Below are positions 7,122-14,635 of a stretch of DNA of 15,081 bases, piece by piece. The stretch spans positions 1 to 15,081 of the forward strand of contig CBDUUV010000065.1 in NCBI GenBank assembly GCA_965370495.1, in the 5' to 3' direction. Position numbers and translations under genes: made by a program. The notes beneath the pieces were generated by a model. It was given only the letters and a program-made list of their open reading frames with translations, had not been told where the DNA came from and made no database searches. Every line of letters begins with the position of its first letter. Position 1 is the first letter of the stretch. Source of the stretch: Krumholzibacterium sp965370495. Its GTDB lineage: Bacteria > Krumholzibacteriota > Krumholzibacteriia > Krumholzibacteriales > Krumholzibacteriaceae.

Positions 7122-8198
7122 TTGAACAAAGAACAGACGCCTGGCAATGACAGCACAAGAATGCTGCTTGAGAAAACGTTTCGAAAAAAAAACCTGATCA
7201 AAGGCACTGTCTATTTTATAGTTTTTACGGTTTTAGGTTTAGCAGCTATTTTTTTTATTACTAATACACCGGAAACATTACAGGCGTTGCATCACCTGAA
7301 AATCCGCTTCTTCCTTATTGCCATTGCACTATCCGTGCTGGATATGCAGCTTGGCGCCTGGCGGAATCATATATTTATCAGAAAAATCGATTCAGGTATA
7401 TCTACATGGGTTTCCTGGCGGGCAAATGTGGCAAATATCTTCATGGGCGCGGTTACTCCATCGCAGAGTGGTGGAGGCCCGGCTCAGCTATTTATTTATT
7501 ATCGCGCTGGCATTCCAATCGCAAAATCAATATCGGTCAGCATTATTAACTTTATAGCCACATTGGCGTTTTTTCTGGTTTTTGCTGTCTTTGCTTTGAA
7601 TATAGTTCGTGAACAATTTTCCAGCGGAACTATCCAATATTTGATTCAATATGGATTTGTAGCATTTATCGGCCTGTTTGTGATCATCATAATTGTTATA
7701 TGGAAACCTGAAATAATTGGACGCTGGATCATTAAACTCTCAAATCTAATCATGTTCAGGAAAGACAAATGGAAAAGCCGTTCTGAAAAATTTCACCACA
7801 GACTTGTATTGGAACTCAATCGTTATAAGGAACAATGTAAATATTTTTATCGGAGCAAACCGGAACTGCTCTTTTACAGTGTAGTGATAACATGCGTTTT
7901 ATATATAAACAAATTCACGCTTGCCTACTTTCTCATGCGCGGACTGGGCGTTAATGGCAATATTGTTGTAATAATGGCCATACAAATTCTGATTCTTTTT
8001 ATCCTTTATTTTTCACCGAGTCCCGGAGGCAGCGGGATCGCCGAATTGAGCATTGCGGCATTAATGGCTATTCTAATGCCAAAACATATCTTGCCGCTTT
8101 TTACGCTGCTGTATCGTTTCTTCCTTCTATATTTGCCAGCTGCATTGGGAAGTGTTGTCGTGTTGACAGAACTGAATAAACAACAAAAAGAGATCTGA
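7122..8198 (+). CDS. Flippase-like integral membrane protein (LPG synthase TM / YbhN family)
   Basis: Polytopic membrane protein, 358 aa, of the lysylphosphatidylglycerol synthase transmembrane-domain family (PF03706, UPF0104/YbhN type). It lacks the C-terminal aminoacyltransferase domain of full MprF, so it is the stand-alone membrane part associated with lipid transport or flipping. Seen: about eight hydrophobic segments, the loop block TPSQSGGGPAQLFIYYRAG (112-130), which matches the family's P(S/T)xxGGxPxxxxxxR region, and SPSPGGSGIAELS near residue 305, matching the family's PxPGGxGxxE. The start is TTG 7122 with GAGG seven bases upstream; ATG 7161 is the next choice. It follows the CDP-alcohol phosphatidyltransferase closely and shares its AT-rich composition, so a role in moving or modifying the lipid made by that enzyme is a reasonable inference. 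Confidence 0.88.
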   Translation: MNKEQTPGNDSTRMLLEKTFRKKNLIKGTVYFIVFTVLGLAAIFFITNTPETLQALHHLKIRFFLIAIALSVLDMQLGAWRNHIFIRKIDSGISTWVSWRANVANIFMGAVTPSQSGGGPAQLFIYYRAGIPIAKSISVSIINFIATLAFFLVFAVFALNIVREQFSSGTIQYLIQYGFVAFIGLFVIIIIVIWKPEIIGRWIIKLSNLIMFRKDKWKSRSEKFHHRLVLELNRYKEQCKYFYRSKPELLFYSVVITCVLYINKFTLAYFLMRGLGVNGNIVVIMAIQILILFILYFSPSPGGSGIAELSIAALMAILMPKHILPLFTLLYRFFLLYLPAALGSVVVLTELNKQQKEI

Positions 8199-8230
8199 AA
8201 TTATTTTGATTTTTTTTGATTTTCTCTCTA

Positions 8231-9118
8231 CTATGCCGAAGAGCTATTCCGCGGGCCGCGCCGTAAGATCGTGTAGGCGGCTGGAAGGAAGAAAAGGGTC
8301 AGAGCCAGCGAATATATCAAACCCCCGATGACCGCTATGGCCATCGGCTTGAGCATGTCGCCTCCCTCGCCGAGATTCAGGGCCAGGGGAACCAGTCCTG
8401 CGACCGTAGTCAGCTGGGTCATCAGGATAGGTCTCAATCGGACCGATGCCGCGAGCATTACCGCTTCAAATACGCTCCCGCCACGGCTCAGGTAATCTTC
8501 CGACAGGGTAAGCAGAACGACTCCCTGGGAGATGATCCCCGCCATCATCACGATGAGACCGATCAGTACGGTCACCCCCACCGGAGTTCCGGTGATGAAT
8601 AGCGCCAGAAACGCTCCGGTCAGAGCAAGGGGAATATTCAACATTATGAGGAATGGCATGGAGAACGACTCGAACTGCACGGCGAGGATTATATAGGCAA
8701 AAAGGGAAGCGAACAGGATAATTAAACCCATCGTCTTTCGGTTTTCCGCCATCAGATATGCCTGACCTCCCAATTTCCACTCTACTCCAGCCGGGCGGTC
8801 CAGGCCCCCAATCACTTCTTCGATACGCTCGACGACTTCCCCGATACTTATACCGGCGGGATCCATACGCACGACGACCTGCTTGACCTGGTCCTCTCTG
8901 ACGATCTCCACCGGTCCGGTCGATCTGCGAACCTCGGCGACATCCCGCAGCCTGACGGCGGCGATACCGTCGTATTCTTTTCTCCATCGATAGTATGTGT
9001 TCTCGGCCACCTCAATCTGGCGGCAGATATCCGATACTTTCATTCCTCTTGAGGACAATATCTCAGCTTCACGTAATTTTGTGATGATCTGTTCAGCGGT
9101 GAAACGCTTCCTGGACAT
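8231..9118 (-). pseudogene. Chimeric frame: IS3 orfA N terminus fused to C-terminal quarter of an RND efflux pump
   Basis: One uninterrupted 295-codon frame of two unrelated parts. Residues 1-50 (MSRKRFTAEQIITKLREAE... TYYRWRKEYD) are the helix-turn-helix start of an IS3-family OrfA. From about residue 51 (IAAVRLRDVAEV) it is an HAE1-type RND pump: the end of the porter domain, the AVQFESFSMPFLIMLNIPLALTGA region, RLRPILMTQLTTVAGLVPLAL and the closing TLFFLPAAYTILRR. This is about the last 245 of roughly 1030 residues, covering transmembrane helices 8-12. Helices 1-7 and most of the porter domain are missing, so it cannot be a working pump. The frame is intact and begins with the IS Shine-Dalgarno (AGGGGG) and ATG. 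Junction at about 8966-8971, inside orfA rather than at an IS end. No membrane-fusion partner gene is adjacent. Confidence 0.85.
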
Positions 9119-9189
9119 AAATATACCCCCTTAAAAAGCAGGCTGAGTATAACTCATAACCTGGTTCAATTCCAGGGGGTCAGGTCACA
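8966..9189 (-). mobile_element. Remnant of an IS3-family insertion sequence (left end and 5' part of orfA)
   Basis: Read on the minus strand, the element seems to begin near 9189 with TGTGACCTGACCCCCTGG, a TG-starting end of the kind found in IS3-family elements with TGACCCCCTG termini. It runs through a short leader into the first 50 codons of orfA. The rest of orfA, all of orfB and the right end are absent; the element breaks off where the RND sequence begins. No second copy of the terminal repeat was found in the window, so the target duplication cannot be read. Confidence 0.65.
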
Positions 9190-9475
9190 GGGTGAGCTTT
9201 GTGGAATAGAATTACATCATAAAGTGAGCCGGGTGGTATGCGTGGGAGCATGCAGGTACTCATCCGAGAGTAAAACTGGTTGATGCATGATGGGGGATCG
9301 AGCGTCTGCTCATCGCCGCAGTCTCCGGGATCGTGTGGGCTGCTACGGAGATATTATTTCGTCCTGAAAATGAAAATCCCTTAACTTTTGTCTGATACAA
9401 CGATATATTCCTCATTCGAGTCATAGCAGCGTATCAGCAGGCCGAATGAAACTGAATAGACAGGCAGGAACCTGA
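9119..9475. other. Gene-free stretch: IS end, possible gene remnant, MFS promoter
   Basis: The first 70 bp are the IS left end. Between 9291 and 9395 one plus-strand frame reads WGIERLLIAAVSGIVW and on to a TGA, hydrophobic and protein-like, but it has no start codon and follows a stop. It may be the tail of a gene broken when the IS arrived. The stretch ends with the MFS promoter. Nothing else was recognised. Confidence 0.4.
9381..9409 (+). promoter_or_regulatory. Putative sigma-70 promoter for the MFS gene
   Basis: TTAACT (9381-9386) and TATATT (9404-9409) lie 17 bp apart, matching the consensus at four and five positions. Transcription would begin near 9416, about 60 nt before ATG 9476. 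Confidence 0.5.
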
Positions 9476-10663
9476 ATGGATAACCGCAAAAAAAGAATGC
9501 TGGCAACAGTTTCGATATATCACGCATGCAATGACGGATCATCAGTCGCTCTTCCGGCAATATTTCCAATCCTCTATACGCAGGGGCTGCTGATAAAGGA
9601 TTACACGGCTATCGGCACAATAGTTCTCTCCGGCCTTGCCGTAGCTGTCGTCGCGCAATCCTTTGTCGGACATTATGTGAGGCCGCGCCATTCGAGATAT
9701 TTCCTCGCTCTCGACGCGCTGATCGTTGGAATATCCCTTCTTCTTATGACATTATCCTCGAATTTCGGGATGCTCGTACTCTTTTTTATCGGCATGAGAC
9801 TCGGAACCAGCATCTATCATCCTGTCGGGATCTCCTGGGTATCACACACGTTCGGCAAAACTTCTCTCGACAAGGCCATGGGGATCCAGAGCGCTTTCGG
9901 CAACATCGGAGTCCTGCTGGCATTTACCTCCACCGGATTTCTCGCCCATCACTTCGGATGGAAAATGCCCCTCTATATATGGGGATTGATCAACCTGCTC
10001 GCCGTACCTGTCGGACTTATGTTATCGGCCGGAACCGTGAACAGGGATGAGATCGCTGAAGAAAGGAAAGTGGAAAAAGAACCCGTGTCGTGGATAACCG
10101 CTTTTCGTGAACTCAAGGTTTTCATCCCCCTGACTCTGCTTGGCGGACTTGCCTGGGGAATCATTATCAACTACTCTCCCAGCCTTCTCCACCACAGGCT
10201 CGGGCTTCCGATGTCGTCTACCGGTATGGTCCTCGGCTGCTGGATGAGCGCAGGAACGATCGCCGCGCTCATGTACGGAAGAACCATCACGTGGCTCGGT
10301 CGGTGCAGGACCATCCTTGCCGCATTCGCTATTATCACTGTCACTGCCTTCATACTGGCATTTGGAACCAGCCTCACAGTCATTATCCCCGCATTCGCTT
10401 TACTTGGCCTGGCCCTGTTCACCACATATCCCGCAGTCATATCTTTTATCTCTTCAACAGTCAGGAAAAGAAACCAGACAGCCGGTTTTGCTATCAACGC
10501 GAATGTCGCTATAGGAGGTAACTCGGTTTTTACTTTTGTGTCCGGCCATCTATCCGATGCTTTCGGAATCCAGACGCCGTTTCTTCTTCTTGGATCGGCG
10601 AGCATATTTATATTAATCTATATATCGGCTATGATAAGGGCGAAAAAAATATGTCCGGATTGA
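9476..10663 (+). CDS. MFS transporter, fosmidomycin-resistance (Fsr)-like
   Basis: Major facilitator superfamily protein of 395 aa, the usual size for 12 helices, acting as a proton-coupled transporter in the inner membrane. The N terminus (YHACNDGSSVALPAIFPIL, residues 15-33) and GMRLGTSIYHPVGISWVSHTF (about 110-130) are the signature regions of Fsr-type exporters, which have HxxxDxxxxxLPxxxP and GxGxxxxHPxG. A charged central loop (about 190-205, EIAEERKVEKE) separates two six-helix halves. ATG 9476 has AGGAAC about six bases upstream. The class II aldolase gene follows closely, so the two may share a transcript and a substrate, for instance a phosphorylated or acidic small molecule; this is inference. 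The drug-resistance name should not be taken as a proven function. Confidence 0.85.
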   Translation: MDNRKKRMLATVSIYHACNDGSSVALPAIFPILYTQGLLIKDYTAIGTIVLSGLAVAVVAQSFVGHYVRPRHSRYFLALDALIVGISLLLMTLSSNFGMLVLFFIGMRLGTSIYHPVGISWVSHTFGKTSLDKAMGIQSAFGNIGVLLAFTSTGFLAHHFGWKMPLYIWGLINLLAVPVGLMLSAGTVNRDEIAEERKVEKEPVSWITAFRELKVFIPLTLLGGLAWGIIINYSPSLLHHRLGLPMSSTGMVLGCWMSAGTIAALMYGRTITWLGRCRTILAAFAIITVTAFILAFGTSLTVIIPAFALLGLALFTTYPAVISFISSTVRKRNQTAGFAINANVAIGGNSVFTFVSGHLSDAFGIQTPFLLLGSASIFILIYISAMIRAKKICPD

Positions 10664-10712
10664 TAATATGATGTCCTGTAGACAACACGTCTGGAAAGGA
10701 GACGACTTTCCT

Positions 10713-11354
10713 GTGGATATTGAAACCCTGAAATCGAAAGTTGCATATTTCATGAAGCGCCTCTACGAACGTGGCCTCACCACGTCTTCAGGAGGCAATG
10801 TAAGCGCCAGGCACGGAAACGATACAATCCTGATCACTCCTTCCGGCCATGACAAGGGCAGCACCCTGCCAGACGAGATAATAGAACTCCCGCTGGCCGG
10901 CAGCAGAAGCGGCAGGGAACCGGCTCCAAGCATGGAAACAGGCCTTCATCTGTCGATTTACTCGAAACGCCATGACGTCAAAGCTGTAATACACGCTCAC
11001 CCGACATTCGCCACTTCCTTCCTGTCGGCCGGCAGAGAAATACAATTCGATCTGACAGCGGAATCGAGGGCAATCATCGGAATCCCCTCAGTGGTCGCAT
11101 TCGCAGTTGCCGGCAGTAAGGAACTTGCCGTATCCGTTGCAAAAGCCGCGGAAAAATCCAGCGTAATCCTTCTTGAGAATCATGGAGTCGTTACGACAGG
11201 GGAATCTCTGTTCCAGGCATTCAACAGGATGGAAGTCCTGGAATCGGCGGCAAAAACGACTTTCATCTCCGGCATCATCGGGGATACCCGCCACCTTACG
11301 CCAGAACAGCTCGGGCTGATCGATACCCTGCTCGGGAAAACCCATGAAAGATAA
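10713..11354 (+). CDS. Class II aldolase/adducin-family protein (L-fuculose-phosphate aldolase-like)
   Basis: Zinc-dependent aldolase-type enzyme, 213 aa, cytoplasmic, similar in layout to FucA. Seen: TTSSGGNVSAR (phosphate-binding region), ITPSGHDKG, PSMETGLHLSIY, AVIHAHPTFA and ENHGVVTTG. The metal set is complete: Glu75, His94, His96 and His157, offset by only two from FucA (73, 92, 94, 155). The frame is open from ATG 10668, four bases after the MFS stop, but that start lacks a good ribosome site. GTG 10713 has AAAGGAG 11 bases upstream and gives the family's normal N-terminal length, so I prefer it. The class also includes epimerases, dehydratases and methylthioribulose-phosphate enzymes, so the exact substrate is open. 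Probable operon with the MFS transporter upstream. Confidence 0.88.
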   Translation: MDIETLKSKVAYFMKRLYERGLTTSSGGNVSARHGNDTILITPSGHDKGSTLPDEIIELPLAGSRSGREPAPSMETGLHLSIYSKRHDVKAVIHAHPTFATSFLSAGREIQFDLTAESRAIIGIPSVVAFAVAGSKELAVSVAKAAEKSSVILLENHGVVTTGESLFQAFNRMEVLESAAKTTFISGIIGDTRHLTPEQLGLIDTLLGKTHER

Positions 11355-11477
11355 TTCCACCATCCCCCAATGAAAAGTAATCCCCCCCCACCACCAAAAT
11401 AGTTGGAAACACCTGCAACATGCCATCCCCCTGCCACGTACTACAAAGCAGAACAAGAAAGAAGGAGGGTGTGTATC

Positions 11478-11672
11478 ATGGTCGGTTTTCTGTTGTGGTG
11501 TATTATGTTTATCCTGTGCTGGCCCCTGGCGCTGCTGATCCTCGTTCTTATGCCTCTGATATGGTTAATCGCTCTTCCGTTCAGAATCGTCGGCGCAGTT
11601 ATTGGCGGAGTGTTCTCACTGGCGTGGGGACTCGTAACCTTACCTTTCAGGCTGCTTTTCTGCAAATGGTAG
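11478..11672 (+). CDS. Small two-helix membrane protein, unknown function
   Basis: Protein of 64 aa, almost wholly hydrophobic, with an excellent Shine-Dalgarno (AAGGAGG, ending about nine bases before ATG 11478). Two similar halves can be seen: WLIALPFRIVG (29-39) and WGLVTLPFRLLF (50-61), each with an LPFR motif at the end of a hydrophobic segment. Small membrane proteins rich in LPFR motifs recur in many bacterial genomes as hypothetical proteins; I know of no assigned function. It is 123 bp downstream of the aldolase gene on the same strand and convergent with the OPT transporter. The strong ribosome site and clean composition favour a real gene over a chance frame. Confidence 0.7.
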   Translation: MVGFLLWCIMFILCWPLALLILVLMPLIWLIALPFRIVGAVIGGVFSLAWGLVTLPFRLLFCKW

Positions 11673-11784
11673 GACAGGGACAGCCAGGATTACGCAGAAC
11701 GGTTGTCCGAAGCAAACGGTTCTTCCGGCCAACAAGGCCCACCTGGCATCAAACCATTCTGTTCTATATCTCTTCCTGCCGGAA

Positions 11785-13743
11785 TCAGTCACTGGCCTTC
11801 TTTGCATACTGGTACATGAACATCGACAGAACCACCAGCATGGCAATCGCCAAAAGCTCCCCAGCCCGGCTGGAATAATGCATCATAAGGTATGCGTCCC
11901 ATCCAAGAGCCGCGATCACCGCCGCGACAACGCCTGCTATCGATCCACCGGCGATATAGCCAGACGCGATCAGGATACCTTTCTCCTTACGGCCCTTGAC
12001 GACCTTCTCGTTCCTGCTGCTTCTCCCTACCAGGTACGACAGGAATCCACCGAGGAGAACAGCCGTGTTGAGCTGAATGGGCAGGTACATCCCGAGCGCA
12101 AAAGCCAGCGCGGGCACTCCCGCCATCGCCAGTATCACAGAAATGATAACGCCGAAGGAGAACAATATCCACTGTACGCCCGCCTCGGGGCCCATAAGCC
12201 CGAATATGATCTCTTTCATCGCCGATGCCTGCGGCGCCGGCATCTCCATCGACCCGAAAGTATACGTATTTGCCAGAAGCATCATCGCAAACCCGCAAAA
12301 AACAGCCGACACGATGATACCCAGGAATTTGTACATCTGCTGATTGCGGGGCGTTGCGCCGAGCCAGTAGCCGATCTTCAGATCAGTTGCAAAAGCGCCG
12401 GCCACAGCCAGGGCGGTACAGACAACTCCTCCAATTATGAGAGCAACGAACATCCCCGGTTCGCCCGTCAGGCCCACCTTGGTCAGGATGACGCTTGTAA
12501 TGATAAGTGTCGCAAGTGTCATCCCTGACACGGGGTTTGTTCCTATCAGCCCGATCGCCCTCGCGGATACCATGGTAAAAAGAAAAGAAATGCCGAGAGC
12601 AAGAATGACCCCTACAGTACTGACCAGCGAGTCTGCCAGCCCGCTCCTGAAGAAAATCCAGAGGCAGATCCCGACAGCAGCAATCCCGATGAATACATCC
12701 CTCATCTTGATATTCCGCTCTGTACGGATATCGTCATGCGTTTCGCCTCTCGAGTCCGCGATACCCTTGATCCCGAGCATAAACGATTTGCCGATCGAAG
12801 GTATGCTCTTGATAATCCCCATTATCCCGGCCCCCGCTATACCGCCGATCCCGATAAGACGAACGTAATTTACAAAGATGTCATCTACGGACATCTCCGC
12901 GATCGGAATAGTTCCCGGCGGGATGATTCCTGTCAGGTGCGAACCCAGGTAATGAACCAGGGGAATACAGACCAGAAAGGAAAGGAAGCTTCCCGCTGCG
13001 ATGATCGAGGCATACTTGATACCCACGATATAACCGAGCCCCACGATCGCGGATAGCCCATCGACCCGGACTGCCATCGAGAAACGCTCCTCCAGCCACC
13101 TGCCGACACCAATGGCATGAAACGTTATAATCTCCTTCCAGAAACCGAAGGTCAGGATGCACAGATCAAAGACAAAAGCAACGACAGCGCTCCAGATAAG
13201 CGTCCTGGCCTGCTGCCCGGCGCTCTCCCCCGCCACGAGGATTTCCGTAGTCGCCATCGCCTCGGGAAAGGGAAGCTTGCCGTGTTCCCTGACCATCAGG
13301 TAATCTCGAAGCGGAATCAGGAAAAGGACTCCGAGGCATCCTCCCAGGAAAGCCGTAAAAAATATATGCCAGAATGTAACTTCTATATCAAGCATGTAGA
13401 GCGCGGGTATCGTAAATACAGCTCCGGCAACTACCGCGCTCGAAGCCGCTCCGATCGACTGGATAATGACATTTTCGAGGATCGTGCTTTTTCGGGCAAA
13501 GAAATTCGCCAGCCCGATCGCAAGAATAGCAATAGGTATCGCAGCCTCCATCCCCTGCCCCGTCTTCAGAGCAAGATACGCTGACGAGAGAGAAAATATC
13601 ATCGCCATGATCAGGCCTGTCACGATCGATCGCATCGTGACTTCCAGCGAAACCACGCCCGCCGGAACGATCGGATGATAACTCTCGCCTTCCTTGAGTT
13701 CCCTGTATGCTTCCTGTGGAAGTTTTGTCGGAATACCAGCCAT
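11785..13743 (-). CDS. OPT-family oligopeptide transporter
   Basis: Large polytopic inner-membrane protein of the oligopeptide transporter (OPT/YSL) family, 652 aa, normal length for bacterial members; these import small peptides or metal chelates using the proton gradient. Seen: the N-terminal family signature (LKTGQGMEAAIPIAILAIGLA about 60-80, then NVIIQSIGAASSAVVAGAVFTIPAL), the conserved REHGKLPFPEAMATTEIL block (about 150-167), GLGYIVGIKYASIIAAGSFLS, SARAIGLIGTNPVSGMTLATL and ATDLKIGYWLGATPRNQQ. More than a dozen hydrophobic segments are visible. ATG 13743 is preferred to the frame's first ATG at 13797 because AAGGAAGG immediately precedes it and the family begins here. It is a single-gene unit with an 835-bp gene-free stretch upstream, convergent with the small membrane protein gene. 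Substrate unknown. Confidence 0.93.
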   Translation of the reverse strand: MAGIPTKLPQEAYRELKEGESYHPIVPAGVVSLEVTMRSIVTGLIMAMIFSLSSAYLALKTGQGMEAAIPIAILAIGLANFFARKSTILENVIIQSIGAASSAVVAGAVFTIPALYMLDIEVTFWHIFFTAFLGGCLGVLFLIPLRDYLMVREHGKLPFPEAMATTEILVAGESAGQQARTLIWSAVVAFVFDLCILTFGFWKEIITFHAIGVGRWLEERFSMAVRVDGLSAIVGLGYIVGIKYASIIAAGSFLSFLVCIPLVHYLGSHLTGIIPPGTIPIAEMSVDDIFVNYVRLIGIGGIAGAGIMGIIKSIPSIGKSFMLGIKGIADSRGETHDDIRTERNIKMRDVFIGIAAVGICLWIFFRSGLADSLVSTVGVILALGISFLFTMVSARAIGLIGTNPVSGMTLATLIITSVILTKVGLTGEPGMFVALIIGGVVCTALAVAGAFATDLKIGYWLGATPRNQQMYKFLGIIVSAVFCGFAMMLLANTYTFGSMEMPAPQASAMKEIIFGLMGPEAGVQWILFSFGVIISVILAMAGVPALAFALGMYLPIQLNTAVLLGGFLSYLVGRSSRNEKVVKGRKEKGILIASGYIAGGSIAGVVAAVIAALGWDAYLMMHYSSRAGELLAIAMLVVLSMFMYQYAKKASD

Positions 13744-13801
13744 TATCCTTCCTTTCCGAAACGCCGCAAACGGGGGGGACGGGCCCGCACTCTCCACCCT
13801 G

Positions 13802-13825
13802 AAAAAAATACCCGGAAACCCCCGG
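13802..13825 (-). terminator. Weak hairpin and T-tract upstream of the OPT gene
   Basis: On the minus strand CCGG-GGGTTT-CCGG is followed by GTA and seven Ts. The stem is only four GC pairs. It sits about 60 bp before the OPT start on the same strand, so it could end an upstream transcript or attenuate OPT expression. Confidence 0.25.
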
Positions 13826-13899
13826 TCAGCTGATTGCAGAATGGGCTCAACCTGCCATACCCTACCACCTTAACAGCCATCACTCAAACCTAAAACATG

Positions 13900-13962
13900 A
13901 AAAAGCCGGCTTATTGACACACCTTTGCCATAAAAAAACCGGCTTATCGACATGCCTTTGCC
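13900..13962. repeat. Imperfect tandem repeat, two 30-bp copies, period 33
   Basis: Copies at 13900-13929 and 13933-13962 share A-rich run, CCGGCTTAT, GACA and CCTTTGCC, agreeing at about 26 of 30 positions. AAGCCGG of copy 1 can pair with CCGGCTT of copy 2. Copy 1 also contains the perfect palindrome AAGCCGGCTT. Read on the minus strand each copy gives ATAAGCCGG followed by a T-run. Confidence 0.7.
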
Positions 13963-13994
13963 CTGTCGCAATTATCGCGCGCAGGGAGATTTTT
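13961..13994 (+). terminator. Orphan terminator-like hairpin
   Basis: CCCTGTCGC (13961-13969) pairs with GCGCGCAGGG (13977-13986) with one bulge and one G-T pair, around a loop of seven, followed by AGATTTTT. It has the form of an intrinsic terminator on the plus strand, but no plus-strand gene lies upstream within 2.2 kb. Confidence 0.4.
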
Positions 13995-14132
13995 CAATAC
14001 TTGACCCTCAGCCCCCTGGACGGTTCGAAACCTCCTCTCCTGATTCATGAAAGTTACAACCTCGACCTCGAAAACGATCAGGAAAAGGATTGATAAAAAG
14101 AGGCATCTGACGTAAAACCGGCGGGGATCATT

Positions 14133-14309
14133 TTATTTTTCTCCGTTCGATCCGATCATATCGCAAAACGCATTGTCGACACCCGGAACAGTTCCCCCGG
14201 ATTCAAACAGAAGTATCCTTACACCGGCCCGCAAAACCACTGCCTTCCAACTTTCCGGGTCTTTTCCGAGCATATCATTGTCTTTGCCGGCGACTATGAG
14301 GTACCTGAA
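14133..14309 (-). pseudogene. Possible C-terminal remnant of an unrecognised gene
   Basis: The minus-strand frame from 14309 to a TAA at 14133 reads as 58 codons beginning FRYLIVAGKDNDMLGKD, continuing AGVRILLFESGG and ending MIGSNGEK. It looks like genuine globular protein sequence with balanced codon use. It is preceded in frame by a TAA (14312-14310) and has no convincing start; the only ATG within it, at codon 13, has no ribosome site. I do not recognise the family. A degraded gene downstream of panD is the simplest reading; chance cannot be excluded. Confidence 0.3.
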
Positions 14310-14635
14310 TTACATATTTGTCATGCTTCTTGCGTCAGACCGGGGCAAACGGTCATTAAGAGCTACAAGGGGGAAAGCGAAAGGATCGGTTCGACATTGA
14401 AACGCAAACCCAACACGCACAGGCCCAAAACCACGAATTCAAAATACTCTGAAAATGGTCATTCCAGAAAATTTGCGAGTATTACTGAAAAAAAATCCAG
14501 CAAATACGGAACCGTTGCAGTCCTGCTCGAAAATGAGATGAATGAGCATGAAGAAGAGCCGGAGCTGGAAGATCAGCCCGTTGTCTGAGTAATTCTGCCA
14601 ATACCATTTACCCGGCCGGCTTCCAACCTCGCGAT

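Larger units (their letters stand above)
13798..14635. other. Long gene-free stretch between the OPT gene and panD
   Basis: About 840 bp without a recognised gene. It holds a 33-bp-period tandem repeat (13900-13962), a plus-strand terminator-like hairpin (13961-13994), a possible minus-strand coding remnant (14133-14309), and a plus-strand 63-codon frame from TTG 14397 to TGA 14588. That frame has a basic N-terminal and an acidic C-terminal half, and only a weak AAGGA site. I could not recognise it and do not call it a gene. Confidence 0.45.

Noticed and set aside
8199..8230. T-rich tract after the flippase-like gene as an intrinsic terminator
   Set aside because: No stem precedes the T-tract.
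13117..13584. Long plus-strand frame opposite the OPT gene, and similar frames opposite other genes
   Set aside because: These are antisense shadows of well-supported genes, with polar, low-hydrophobicity products and no ribosome sites.
14017..14034. GGTTCGAAACC resembling a tRNA T-arm, next to CCTCTCC as in a tRNA-Ser end
   Set aside because: The T-stem does not pair well over five bases, and no acceptor, D-arm or anticodon arm can be found upstream.
14397..14588. Plus-strand 63-codon frame starting with TTG
   Set aside because: Only a weak, distant AAGGA site, no recognised family and an unusual charge split; kept as a remark rather than a gene.
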